Source: Cotesia glomerata (taxonomy: Eukaryota > Arthropoda > Insecta > Hymenoptera > Braconidae). From it: a stretch of 64,000 nucleotides of DNA. The number at the start of each line of letters is the position of its first letter. The first letter of the stretch is position 1. The notes below the pieces were generated by a model, which saw only the letters and a program-made list of their open reading frames with translations, was not told the DNA's origin and did not search any database. Location of the stretch: positions 12,400,001 through 12,464,000 of the forward strand of contig NC_058159.1 in the NCBI RefSeq assembly GCF_020080835.1, in the 5' to 3' direction. Shown here piece by piece: positions 43,771-55,906 of this stretch. The position numbers were made by a program, and so were the translations under genes.

Positions 43771-44982
43771 TGATCACTGAATGATCAATTCATGAATACT
43801 CAATGACCAATAAATAATTTCCTAGTAAATCACTATTGATCAGCTCATGATCAATAATAGATCCCTCAGTAATCAAGAATAGACCACTTAGTGATCTTTA
43901 ATTGATCACTCAGTGAAAAAATTTGAGTTTTACGGTTTCTAAGAAAAAAAAACTTCAGTTGATTTCAAGAGATAAACTTTCTAAAGAATTGGAGATAGAT
44001 ATTTTGGCTTTAGTTAATAAAAAATACAGAAACATTGAAAACTATCAATTCATTTGAATTTTTTTTAATTCTACACGTGACTCGAAATAGAAAACTATTT
44101 TGTTTTTGAAAAAGATTCAAAAAAATTTAAAACTTTCAATTAATTTTAATTTTTTTTTCACCCTACACGTGATCCAAAATATGAAACTATTTTGGTATTG
44201 AAGAGGACTCAAAAAGATTGAAAACTTTCAATTTATTTTAATTTTTTTTAATACAACGCATGATCGGAAATGCGAAACTATTTTGGTATTGAGAAGGATT
44301 CAAAAAGATTGAAAACTGTTAATTCATTTGAATCTTTTTCAATCCTACACGTAACCCGAAATTCGACATTATTTTATGATCCCTGAATGATCAATTCATG
44401 AATACTCAATGACCAATAAATAATTTCCTAGTAAATCACTATTGATCAGCTCATGATCAATAATAGATCCCTCAGTAATCAAGAATAGACCACTTAGTGA
44501 TCTTTAATTGATCACTCAGTGAAAAAATTTGAGTTTTACGGTTTCTAAGAAAAAAAAACTTCAGTTGATTTCAAGAGATAAATTTTCTAAAGAATTGGAG
44601 ATAGATATTTTGGCTTTAGTTAATAAAAAATACAGAAACATTGAAAACTATCAATTCATTTGAATTTTTTTTAATTCTACACGTGACCCGAAATAGAAAA
44701 CTATTTTGTTTTTGAAAAAGATTCAAAAAAATTTAAAACTTTCAATTAATTTTAATTTTTTTTTCACCCTACACGTGATCCAAAATATGAAACTATTTTG
44801 GTATTGAAGAGGACTCAAAAATATTGAAAATGTCAATTCATTTAAATCTTTTTTAATCCAACTCATAACCCGAAATGTGGAACTATTTTGGTATTGAGAA
44901 GGATTCAGAAAGATTGAAAACTGTCAATTCATTTGAATCTTTTTCAATCCTACTCGTAACCCGAAAATACGGAACTTTTTTG
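43771..44982 (+). repeat. 606-bp tandem duplication
   Basis: TGATCACTGAATGATCAATT at 43771 recurs as TGATCCCTGAATGATCAATT at 44377. The following 500+ bp match with few changes: GATCA-rich first half, then ~80-bp units (GATTCAAAAAGATTGAAAAC, TTTTTCAATCCTAC). The duplication is recent compared with the units inside it. Confidence 0.88.
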
Positions 44983-45200
44983 TTATTGGACAGGATTCAA
45001 AAAGATTAAAAATATCAATTCATTTGAATCTTTTTCAATTCTTTATGTGTTCAGAAATTCTTACATTATTTTTAGATTCAATATAATTGAAAAGTATTAA
45101 TTTAATGTTCAGATAAAAAACTTGTGGAATAGGATTTGTTCAAAAGTATTCAATTCTCATCTTTTTCAATACTTTTTAATGAGTATTTTTAATCAGGGTT
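44983..45200. repeat. Right end of a CCCTGATTAAAAA-family repeat
   Basis: Ends TTTTTAATGAGTATTTTTAATCAGGG, the inverted form of the end at 36601. It bounds the tandem-duplicated region on the right. Confidence 0.65.
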
Positions 45201-45589
45201 AATTTTAAGTTCTCTTGTAGATTCAAACTTACCTTTCGCGCCTGCTTTTTTTATTTATTACTAATATTGCTGATAAACTATTGCAAATATAACAAATTCA
45301 TCTAGACTTTTTAATAGATTTCATAGAAATCTAACTATTGCATTGGTTCTCATGACGGAACTTTTGAAAAATTTTGCTATATTTCGACTCAGCTCGTCAA
45401 ATGGATTCAGAAAATACATATCGTTCAAAAGTTTATATATGTATTTATATATATATATATACACGATATAATCGGCATTGTCTCTTCTCTAACTCTCGTA
45501 ATTCTATGCGGATCTCAATAAAACGTAACATACTTATTCTCAGGACGATTTCCGAGGTTAAGTTCTAAGATGAGCCAAATCTGTCGATT

Positions 45590-45915
45590 AGTTTAGAAAT
45601 AAGAGCAATTCAGAAATTTTCAGAAATCGCAAAAAATTTTCACTTTTACCTTATTTCCGTGCAATAACAATGGAACGCGACATCCTATCGGATTTCTGTA
45701 AATTGCATTTGAGAGCTTATTTAATAAGCTTAAATTTGTGTACTTATTTATTTATCCAAATTAAATAGCTTAGAAATAATAGCAATTCAAAAATTTTCAA
45801 AAATCGTAAAAATTTTCACTTTTACCGTATTTTCGTCCAATTACAATTGAACGCGATAGCTTATCAAAATTCTATAAATGGCATCTGAAAGCTTATTAAA
45901 TAAGCTTTAATTTGT
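45590..45915. repeat. Two diverged tandem units of ~180 bp
   Basis: AGAGCAATTCAGAAATTTTC (45602) and ATAGCAATTCAAAAATTTTC (45778) start units that both run to AATTTGTGTACC/T. No coding sense. Confidence 0.7.
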
Positions 45916-46122
45916 GTACCTCATTATCAGTCTAGGCCAAAAATCACCTACTTTCTCAGACAGATTTAATGAAATTTTACTTTTGTATTCGTTTTGACGT
46001 CATTGTTGTTTAATCAAACAGAAATTTACTTTTTTTTTTCGTATGAAACCCTAGTAGTATTTTTATTATTCATCATGAAATCTACTTCCATTTCGGCTGC
46101 CGAATGGCCTTTTTTTTCTTCA

Positions 46123-46391
46123 AATGACCTACGCAGTGGGTTCCTTTTTTTAGGTTGCTTAATAAACCTCAAACTACACTTCATGGATTCTCACGTCGAC
46201 CACCTTCGATTTTATAAAGACTTAAATGAAATGACGGGTAAGTATTGAGTAAATTAGAATGTCAACATGATGTCAGATTTTTGCTGGATGGTAACAAGAG
46301 AAACACCAGAAGAAAACAGAAAACGTAAAAGGAACCCACTGCATAGGTCATTTGAAGATAAAATAATTCGATACAAACGAACAACAGTCTG
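46123..46391 (+). pseudogene. Fragment of the family A transposon protein
   Basis: The plus strand encodes GCLINLKLHFMDSHVDH and, after stops at about 46246, MMSDFCWMVTRETPEENRKRKRNPLHRSFEDK. This matches the C-terminus of the pseudogene at 44-1800. The block that should end it (AACCCACTGCATAGGTCATT) also appears inverted at 46125-46150, so this copy has folded back on itself. Clearly non-functional. Confidence 0.75.
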
Positions 46392-46529
46392 AAATTCGAA
46401 AATATGGCTTCGTACCTTCTCCTTACATGCTATTTTTTGAAGATTTAAAAATTTTGTCAATTTTTCAATTCTAAGATCATATTCCATATATGAAAATGCA
46501 CCTAAGTCATTAACAATCGTGTTTAATAG

Positions 46530-47010
46530 ATTTTTTTTCTCATATTTATAACTGTAATTTTCCCGATTTTTTTGGTTTATTGAAATTTTTTTAAAATTTT
46601 AAAACTTCAAAGAGACAAGATTTCAGATTCAAATTCAGTGAAATAAATTACATAAAAAACATACTCAATCTGAATCCAAAAAATTGTTTTATCACGATAA
46701 TTTCGATTTTTCATGATTTATTGCTATTTTTTCGGGTTTTTTGCTATTTTTTCAAATTTTGACGGCTCAACGGGCTAATTAACGTTCAGATTCAAATTCA
46801 GTGAATTGAAATACGTAAGCATCATACTTGATCTGGGTCCACAAAATTTTATTCATCGCTGTGACTGCAGTTTTTCGCTTTTTTTTGGGTTTTTTGGATT
46901 TTACTCAAAATTTTGAGGGTGTACGGGCAAAACTGACTTCAGATTCAGATTTAGCGCGACAAAATACATAATGATAGGTAGGTCCGGTCAAAAGTACGGA
47001 CAACTTTTTT
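46530..47010. repeat. Family A element end (sub-repeats)
   Basis: Three diverged units (TTTTTGGGTTTTTTGGATTT, GGGTGTACGGGCAAAACTGA, TTCAGATTCAAATTCAGTG) match 2040-2310 and end in AGGTCCGGTCAAAAGTACGG. The end lies only about 50 bp from the next element. Confidence 0.65.
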
Positions 47011-47057
47011 TTTTTTGTGTGCCGGTGTTATTTGTCACATAAGATGACCTTTCTTTG

Positions 47058-49255
47058 TAGTCCGGTCAATTTAGACCAAAAAATGAGAGTGAAGTTACAT
47101 AAAGTCCCAACAAGCTGAATTTCAGTGAAATTGTTCAAAATATAATTATAAACAATGTCTAGAAGTTCCCCATCATTCCCCTGTAAGGAAAAAATTTAAT
47201 TCAAGGTCAAAGGTCAAAAAATGAGTTTTTCGCGATTTTCAGCAAAACGGTAAGTTTTATCATAAAAGTACCTCAGACAAAAATTGTAGATCATAAAATT
47301 ATCTATAAAAAATGTATCAATACTTTTTTTCTTACGAGCCACCGTTTCTGAGATATAACGATTCAAAAAGTTATACAAGTTGTTATCGTCATAATATGCA
47401 TGAGTACGCCACGTATATACATCTAGAGTTGTAATATTTTATATAATATATATTATATATTAAATGTTTAAATATTTTTCTATCGGTCATTGTAACTTAT
47501 ACTTACAATATAAAATATACATAAGTTTTAACTACAAGAATATCAGGTAAAATGAAACCCAGTCCCTTAATCTTTAAGCCAGTGTAACTTCGAGACATCT
47601 GTCTCTTGTTCTATTGTGTGCGTGGCTAGGGTCTTATACTTGCTATAATAAATGAAATTCATCTTCTGATATTTTATTTGATGAACTTATGACAGTCCCA
47701 ACCAGTCAACAGAAATTTCTTACAAATACCCACAACAATTCTCGGTTCATTTCAATGTTGAAAGAAAAGTTTACGGCTGAAAATATATTAGTAAAACAAG
47801 CTAATAATGATGCTGATGTATTGATTATTGAAACAGCAATAGAGCAATTCAATTTGACAAATACAACTATTGTTGTTGGTGAAGATGTTGACTTACTTGT
47901 ATTACTCACTGCTCGAACGCCAACTGAAAAAACTATTTTTTTCTTAAAACCAGGAAAAGCTCAGCATCAATCAGATATATATTCATCAAAAAGTTTATTT
48001 ACTTTAGTGAAGTGTAAAGATCATGTACTATTTTTACACGCAATAACTGGCTGTGATACGACATCTGCATTTTACAGGAGGGGTAAAACAGCAGTTTTCA
48101 AAATGTTTGAAAAACAAGATTTAATTCAATGTGCTGAAGTTTTTAAAAAGAGTAATTCAACTCAACAAGAAGTTATTACCAACGACATCCGCTTTCTTCT
48201 TTCTATGTACGGAGCTCCTAAAAAAACTACCTGTTTAGATAAGCATCGATATGCATGTTTCGTTAAAAATACTAAAAATAAAAAACAAGTTCAATTAGCT
48301 TGTCTTCCTCCAACCTCAGTTGCTGCTCACCAACATCTTTTTCGAGTATATTACCAAGTTCAAGTGTGGCTTGGTTATCAGCTAGACCCTACAGACTGGG
48401 GTTGGAAGTTGGTCAACAATATATTAGAGCCAGTTCAAACTTTACTTCCATCTGCGCCGGAAAAACTGCTGAACACTATTTTTTGCAACTGCAAAAAGGG
48501 ATGCAGTGCTAAATGTGGTTGCAAAAAAGTCGGACTGTCTTGTTCTTTGGCATGCACAAATTGTCAAGGCCGGTCGTGCTCTAATATTGAATCACAAACA
48601 ATGGAGGATTCGTTTGACTCCGACGAAGTATCATGCGATACATCGCTATTGACGCAATTTACTTGCATCCAAAATGAAGATGAAGAAGAAGCAGGAGAAG
48701 AAGAACAAGAATTTGAAACTTATGAATAAGACGAATAAACTTCAACACTTTTTTTTCATTTACATCGCTTTTATCTTTCCCAATCTTTGAAAATTTCCGT
48801 TATTTTGCAATAGTTTTACATTAAACAGGATCACAACTGACCCGTGGAGTAGGCCTACTGGGGAAACCACGTTAAAAAAAACGCGCTAAGTACACTACCT
48901 CATAGGTGGCGTGGAAACGTGAGCATATTATGACGATAACAACTTGTATAACTTTTTGAATCGTTATATCTCAGAAACGGTGGCTCGTAAGAAAAAAAGT
49001 ATTGATACATTTTTTATAGATAATTTTATGATCTACAATTTTTGTCTGAGGTACTTTTATGATAAAACTTACCGTTTTGCTGAAAATCGCGAAAAACTCA
49101 TTTTTTTGACCTTTGACCTTGAATTAAATTTTTTCCTTACAGGGGAATGATGGGGAACTTCTAGACATTGTTTATAATTATGTTTTGAACAACTTCACAG
49201 AAATTCAGCTTGTTGGGACTTTATGTAACTTCGAATGTCTAAATTGACCGGACTA
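47058..49255 (+). mobile_element. 2.2-kb element with ~335-bp terminal inverted repeats
   Basis: Left repeat 47058-47399 and right repeat 48922-49255 are near-perfect inverted copies, outermost TAGTCCGGTCAATTT. Flanks allow either a TA duplication (TAGTCC / GGACTA) or a 3-bp TTG duplication; the sequence alone does not decide. The interior has one long ORF (47689-48729). Its ends resemble those of the family A element (GTCCG... near GACCGGACC), suggesting relatedness. Confidence 0.85.
47689..48729 (+). CDS. Transposon-encoded protein: PIN-like region and cysteine-rich tail
   Basis: 346 residues from this ATG, open a further 11 codons upstream to a TGA at 47653. Acidic patches spaced as in PIN/FEN1-like nucleases: NNDADVLIIE, VVGEDVDLLVLL and AITGCDTTSAF. 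Near residues 265-305 there is a cysteine-rich motif reminiscent of a CXC (tesmin-type) domain: CNCKKGCSAKCGCKKVGLSC, then CTNCQGRSC. The C-terminus is acidic. I recognise it as a multicopy arthropod and cnidarian protein family; relatives are longer at the N-terminus, so this is a C-terminal exon or a shortened copy. No stop or frameshift breaks it. Nuclease function is inference from the acidic pattern only. Confidence 0.75.
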   Translation: MTVPTSQQKFLTNTHNNSRFISMLKEKFTAENILVKQANNDADVLIIETAIEQFNLTNTTIVVGEDVDLLVLLTARTPTEKTIFFLKPGKAQHQSDIYSSKSLFTLVKCKDHVLFLHAITGCDTTSAFYRRGKTAVFKMFEKQDLIQCAEVFKKSNSTQQEVITNDIRFLLSMYGAPKKTTCLDKHRYACFVKNTKNKKQVQLACLPPTSVAAHQHLFRVYYQVQVWLGYQLDPTDWGWKLVNNILEPVQTLLPSAPEKLLNTIFCNCKKGCSAKCGCKKVGLSCSLACTNCQGRSCSNIESQTMEDSFDSDEVSCDTSLLTQFTCIQNEDEEEAGEEEQEFETYE

Positions 49256-52096
49256 TTGGCTATCACTCTTGGTTGATATGGTATAATAATTGTTCTTATA
49301 GCTTTTCCTAGTTTATCTCTTTTATACACATAACTTTAAATTATTACATAAATGCAGGAAATTTAAATTATTCAATCCTTTCTGTGATGCTTGATAATCC
49401 AGTGTTATTAAAACATTTCAGATTATGTAGGAATAACGAAAGCTTGACGTATGAGTATGAAAATTTATTAACCGCATTGTATCTATGAGACTCCTCTAAT
49501 CAAGATTTTAATGCAAACTCTTGGTTCAATTACTTTTTCGAAAAAAATCAAAATTTTTCCAAGATTACTTTAGATACATCATTGCCCTCTTTTTCTCTTA
49601 TTTATTTTTTTTTCGCTGGAATTTTTTATACGTCTTCGACAATTTCCAGAATGACGATATATGAAATAAGCTTGATTAAAAATTAAAATTTTTTCAAAAG
49701 ATATAAAAAAATTTGAATACAAAAAAACACCACTGCAAACATTAGATAATTCCACGAAATCTTTTTACATAAAAAAAAATTAAAACTGGCCATCATCGAA
49801 AACTACAATTTTTTCAAAAATGTGAAGAAGAAACAACCCGAAAGTTCGCCTGAAAATTATTATCTTTTAATTCCTGAAAAATAAATTTAAAATCAAAAAC
49901 TTGAAGAAAAAAAAACGTCTCAATTAGTAGTCAACTGTTGAAAAAGTTATGGGTGTTTAAAAATAAACACCATTTTCGTGAAAAATTCGTAACTTTTTCT
50001 GGTTACGTGGATACTATTACTACCTTACTCAAAAATTATTTTGATGGGAACTTTTAGGAACTATAAGGGGACTAATAGGAACTCTAAATCAAATGTTCCA
50101 AAATACGAATAACTCAAAGATTCAATCTAACTTCAATGGAAATTATTCCAGTTGGAGCAACCATAACTCCTACAGAAAATATAACTGTGTCAAATTTTTT
50201 AATTATTTGCCGATAACTGTCGAACCTAACGACTGATTTAATCGTATTTTTAATATTTTTGTTTAATTAAAACTCTATTCTAAAAAACTAGATTGACCCA
50301 ATTAAAATTTCTGAAAAACTTAAGTTTCGCTCAGCCTTTTTGAATATTATGTAAATTCAATTTTGATTGGATAATTCATACTTGGCGGAATACTCGCGTA
50401 ATTGTAAATAATAGTTTACAAAGTTTCTTATGGTCGTGAAATGTTAGTTATCAAAGGTCAACAATATCAATCTTTTCACTATGATTGGAAAAAGTAAGGA
50501 CCGAATTAATTCGAACTTTGCTGAATCAAATCAAATCCTCATTAAAACGGAGAAAACATTTAGTACTTATCAAACATAAAATCCTTTAAAGTTTATTTTA
50601 AATATTAAAAAGTATTGAAAATAATGAAATTTTTTGGAATACTTTTTAATTAATCGCTAAATAATCTTCAAATTTTTGGTTTATTACAAGATTTGAGAAG
50701 GTTCAAATTAAAAATTTTTTTTTCCATTATTAAGTTAAAAAAGGGCACAAAAAGTGCGTTCGTTTTTCTCTTTTTTTTTTATTTTTATTTTTTATAACTG
50801 ATTAGTAATTTGAAAACTATTATTTCACTGTTTAGGGCAATATAAAAATTGCAAGTCAATTAAAATAGAGCCGTAGGAAGTTTTAAACATGGAAAATTCT
50901 ATTAAATTTCTTCTTAAAATATCTCACCCTTTGCAGGTATTCTTGCCCAAAATGGATCAGTTTTTCTTTTCTTTTTTACTTGGAGCCATATCATTAACGG
51001 TCTCGTTTACATATTTTTAAATTTATTTTTCTTTTTGTTTTATGCTCTACAAATTTTATCATTAAATTAAGAAGAAATAGAAATCGGTTTTATAAAATAA
51101 ATTATTCCAAGTTATTTTTCATCGATTTCCTTTTTTCACATTAATTATAATGAGGTTAAAATAACTATCACATAAAACAATATTTAATAAATTTTGACAA
51201 TCAAAATCAAGAAAAATATAGTTAATTAAATATAGATCTTATTTTCTAGCTTGTAATTAATTCAATAGTTAGTGTTATCAAAAGTCTTAAATTGTATCAA
51301 AAAATGTAATTTATTGAAATCAAACAAACTAGTAAGGGAGAAAAATTTTCATCATATGAGATTAAAAATTTAATCTCATAGAAACGTTTTTTTGAAACAA
51401 ATTACTTTTAAAAATTGAATATAAATTCCAAGGTTAATTTTATTGAATTTTTCTGTTTTGTTAAAAATATTGATATTATACGAAAAATAGCTTGCATTTG
51501 TTTTTTATAACGATAGTACAGCACTATATACCGTTGAATTTATATATTTTCTTTAAATCTACATATTTTATCAAATAAAATCTTATAATGATAAGTAAAG
51601 CCTGAAATTGCTCATCCTTGGCAAATTGAGCGCACAGCATTATCTCAAATGTTTCGTATTATGAGACATGCAAAATGAATTATAAAGGGAAAAAAAGCTC
51701 ATCATCAAACTTAATACATCTAGCGAAGCGCTGATGTAATAATTGGAGTAATATTATATATCTGACTTAAAAAAATAATTAAGTTTTCACTGAAAAATTT
51801 ATTGGAGGCATATTTTTGTAAAAGTTAAGTACGTATTATAAAATTTGTTACTATTAAATAAGTATTATATTTTATGCAGTAGAGATTGGAACAGTATTTA
51901 GTTTTTATACATTGTATATTTCATCGAATAATTGAATAAACGATTTTTATGATAGTCCATAGATTTTCATCTAATTATGTCACGATTTTTAGTAAATAAT
52001 CATCTTATTTTTAGTCACACGCCTTATTAATAGTCAATATCTCACTTGTATAGATTCATCAACAAACATAAAAAACTTATAATTCTGCCTTTACTA
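49256..52096. other. AT-rich intergenic, downstream of Sfmbt
   Basis: Includes the likely Sfmbt 3' UTR next to 52097. Two plus-strand pieces look coding-like but isolated: 50952-51017 (MDQFFFSFLLGAISL, one hydrophobic helix) and about 51604-51679 (IAHPWQIERTALSQMFRI, ending in TGA). I cannot link them into a gene. Confidence 0.5.
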
Positions 52097-55000
52097 CTAT
52101 ATTTTTTTTAACCCTAGTTTCAATCTTTCATGTGCTGGATTAACTTTGATTTTCAATTGTTGAATAAGATCAAATATTTTTAATGATGGACCAACTTTAA
52201 AGCCAGTCAAATCTATGATTTGATCCTTTGTTAATGTAAGAAATACTTTTCCATCAACTTTACGTTTACAAAAATTGTCACAATAAGCAGCACAATCATT
52301 GATGTGCAAAAACTGCGCAACATCGTGTACGTTCCACTCTATAGGGACTAATTCCCCAGAGTCAGAACTTTTCTGCCATCCATCAGCTATTCTTGGAATA
52401 TACTTTCCACTAGTTGTATTGATCTAAAAATTGATAATAATTAAGTGGATAATTACTCAATTAATAAAAATAAAGTCCATAATATAAGCAGAATATGTAT
52501 ACTCACACGAATATTGGAGGTAGTAGTCTTTTTTTGTGGTTGTAAATTTTCAACGTCACACTGAGTTCCATGTAATGAAGAATGACATTGTCCGATTGTA
52601 GGAATTGGTAAAGTTTGATCTGGTCCAGCTGGTTCTAATGCTGGTTCTGGTTCTCTTTCATCTTGTTCGGGTAAACTTTTCATCTCTCTATCATGTTCAA
52701 TCTTTGCGACCTGTCCAAGTTCTTTTTTACACTCTTTAAGTCTTTCAACACGGGTGGTATGTTTTGATAAAACATTTCTTAGACAACTGATTTTACCACT
52801 TTTCTTCATTTTTCTTTTTGCTTTACGCTTAAGGCTTTTAGGTGTTTTTACAGTTGAACTAATTATTTCAATAGGCACACGAGGGCCTTCAAGCTTATGA
52901 TCAACAAGATCACACCAACCTACTGGATAAATATCAGGGCTTTGACAATCCAGCCACTGGTCATATTCATCTTCCCAGCCATCAAAATGAACACGTAATA
53001 GTCGACCAATTACACGAGTAATTGTAGCAACACATACTAATCTTGGGTCCATTAAGTCCGCAGCTTCTAATCTCATTCCTTCAATAAATCCATGTTGAGG
53101 AATTTCACGATTAAATAATTGAACTGGTGCTGGTAAAGCATTTGTGTCAGCTAAATAATTGTCCCATGAAAAGGTTGTAGGATCGTAGCCTTTTGGAGGT
53201 GTAAGGGGTAAACCATGTTGAGCACAAAAACCAATTGGAAAAATACATGGCGAACTAACATTATAACAGAACCAATCTGCACCACTAGTATCCTCGTCAT
53301 AACTGTCAATTCTTATCATAATATAATTTTCTTTAAGAACTTGCATTACTGTAGCAGCACATATTGCTGAAAGATTAAGGGGATCTATTGCTTCAATTTT
53401 CATTCCTTCACAGAATGTAGAACCCAGATGTATATGATGAATTTTTGGCACATGAAATAAATTTTCTGTAGCATCATCCGAACTTAAACGATTTTTTGCT
53501 ACACGTTCCAAGTATTCTGGATACGCATCAAGTGTTTGTCCAACTTTTTTTGCCCAGCCTACAGGGTGGATCAAAGGAGAGTCTTCGTGGCACCAAAAAC
53601 CACTATCTTCGGGCGGAGAATCGTAGTATCTAATATGCAATCGTTTGCCAACAATTTTTTGAATTGTTGCGACTTTAACTTGGGAGATTCTATTTTTGTC
53701 TACAACTTCTAAATGCAAACCGCAACGAAATCGAGATTTAATACTATCATTAACTTTATTATAAAAATTTGTAGGTAAGGTTCGAGCACCAGTAAGCCTT
53801 CGCATAAGAAAATCTTTCCAGTCCTTATATTTATTAGCAATTGTATTAGGAGGGATTAAGGGTTTTCCAATAGTTGCACACCAGCCAACTTGATGAATAT
53901 CACTAGAACAAAGAGAGACCCAAAAATCCTTCTCAGAATTCTGACCAAATCCTTCGTATCTCAATAATGCTCTATAACCAGAAATTCTGAGGACAGTAGC
54001 AACCCAGAAAGAATCCGGAAATGCTTCGCAAACTTCATCACAATCCGTATTCTCAACTTCAACTTTCATTCCGACAGTAATATTATCCCATATCTCAGAT
54101 ATCGGTGCATGTTTAAAACAGGATACTGGCGCTGCACAAAAACCTGACTCAGTAAGTTGCGGAGTCCAGTCATAAGAACCAGCCATTTCGGCGGTTCTTT
54201 TTCGTCTAACAGGCAAATCTTCGGGCATTACTGATTCAGGAATTATTTTATCTTCAATTTTTTCTTCAGAAGAAAAGCATTCTTCACAACTCACTTGATT
54301 AACTCTAGCAAGCATCTCATGATCTGAATTTTTTTCATCTTTTGAAAGATTAATATGTTGTTGTTCAACATAAGATGGACTATAAGTTGAATCAGCCGTG
54401 GATGTTGTGTGCTCTGAAGACCTAGCACATGCCCTACTACAAAATCTCCTTTCTTTTGTATAAAAAGCATGCTTTACACCTATCGCACCGCATTTTTCAC
54501 AAACAGCTATCCCATCTTTGCGAATGGGAATAAAATTCAAATCAGTATGAGGTTGATAAGCGATCGGTGTCTTCAATACTAATCCGGGATGCTTAATCGG
54601 TTTAATTTTACGATTTTTATTATCTTGAGTCGTTTGAGTAGCTACATTACTTACTACCATTTCCCGTTCTTCTTCTTCTTCGTCTTGCTCTTGATGTTGT
54701 TGCTGTTCATCATCTTCTTCTTCCTCCTCCTCTTCTTCTTCTTTTTCTACATAGTCATCTAAAGTTAAATAATCACTCATTCCTTCATTTTCTTCTTGAG
54801 TGTCGTACGCCTATAAAATAAGAGAAATAATTAATAAATTATATTTTTATAATATAGTACCGTTCAATTATACGTGCTTATAGGTGTATGTACTTGCTGA
54901 ATGTTTTGACTATTAGCTGCTTCTATAGCTTCATCAATTTCTGAACAATTATTAGCAAATTGTTGAGGCAAATATCTAACCATGGTAGCAGGAGCTATTT

Positions 55001-55175
55001 GATGATTTCGTATATTTCCAAATGAATGAGAGCCATGTGTAATAAAAGGACTTTCAGAAGCGTGCCTTGGATCTATTATGAGCTCAGTTGTTGGTTCATT
55101 ATGTATCATCATATCCCCCATCCACACCATTCCTAATTCAGGAATACCAGGAATAGAAGTGTATACCGAATTCAT
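52097..55175 (-). CDS. Sfmbt: Polycomb-group protein Sfmbt (FCS finger, four MBT repeats, SAM)
   Basis: Subunit of the nuclear Pho-repressive complex, which tethers Polycomb repression at response elements; MBT repeats read low-methylated histone lysines. Three exons with matching phases: 55175-54894, 54810-52507, 52423-52097, giving about 970 residues. Acidic run at 117-143. FCS zinc finger with Cys at about 198, 201, 218 and 222 (CEKCGAIG...RRFCSRAC). MBT repeats at about 308-416, 424-526, 532-634 and 642-736, each ending in a P(I/V)G(W/F)C-type motif (HQVGWC, HPVGWA, FPIGFC, YPVGWC). The fourth keeps LEAADLMDPRLVCVATI. A Lys-rich linker follows, then a C-terminal SAM domain (WNVHDVAQFLH...GPSLKIFDLIQQLK), used for polymerising contacts with other PcG proteins. 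No damage seen. ATG at 55175 follows a possible acceptor (CTAAG), so a 5' non-coding exon is likely. Confidence 0.94.
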
Positions 55176-55898
55176 ACAAACGTTTAAACCTTAGAAAAAT
55201 TAAACAAACATTAGTTAATCTATTTAATTAAGTATATTTATTAATTAAATATTAAAAACTTTGAACAACTAATTTTTAAGCTCTAACGAATAATAAATAT
55301 TCATCAAATTTACATAGAATTTTTTCAATGCATTTAGGCAGCTTAACGAAAAAACTAAACTTGAACTTTGTACGTTTTGTACATTTAACTTATTGTTATC
55401 AATAACGATATGATACTACAATTATCTACTTTTTTTTTTTTTTTTTTAATTTTACGTATTATTACTTCAAAAATAATTAAATACTTTTTGCAAATAAATA
55501 TTCTATAATGATATCCCACAAAACTGTACAACGAATTTCGTACAAAAAAAAAAAAAAAATTATATGAATGATTACAAACCATTCGGTGCCTGCATGTTTG
55601 ATACTCTTGAGAAAATATATTAAAACCTTGTATTTAATATTACCGCAAACTGTCTCTTTCACAATGCCTGTTTCTCATTTTGTTTATTTTTATCGGCATT
55701 TTCTGTCAACTTACATAAGGCAAAATTTTAATAACAAATTCACAAACGTTTTTTTAAACGTTAACCAATTTAATTAAAATAATATAATAAAAAATAGATA
55801 CAGAGATACGTCAAGCTGTATACAGGCTCTTTCTTTTTATATACTTTAGTGCTCTATTCATGAATGCATTGAGGCGAATTTTCATAACGGAAATTTGA
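55176..55898. promoter_or_regulatory. Sfmbt 5' flank
   Basis: A/T-rich DNA with poly-T and poly-A tracts, ending at the 8-bp-flanked insertion. I see no specific promoter motif; the label means position only. Confidence 0.3.
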
Positions 55899-55906
55899 TT
55901 CATTTT

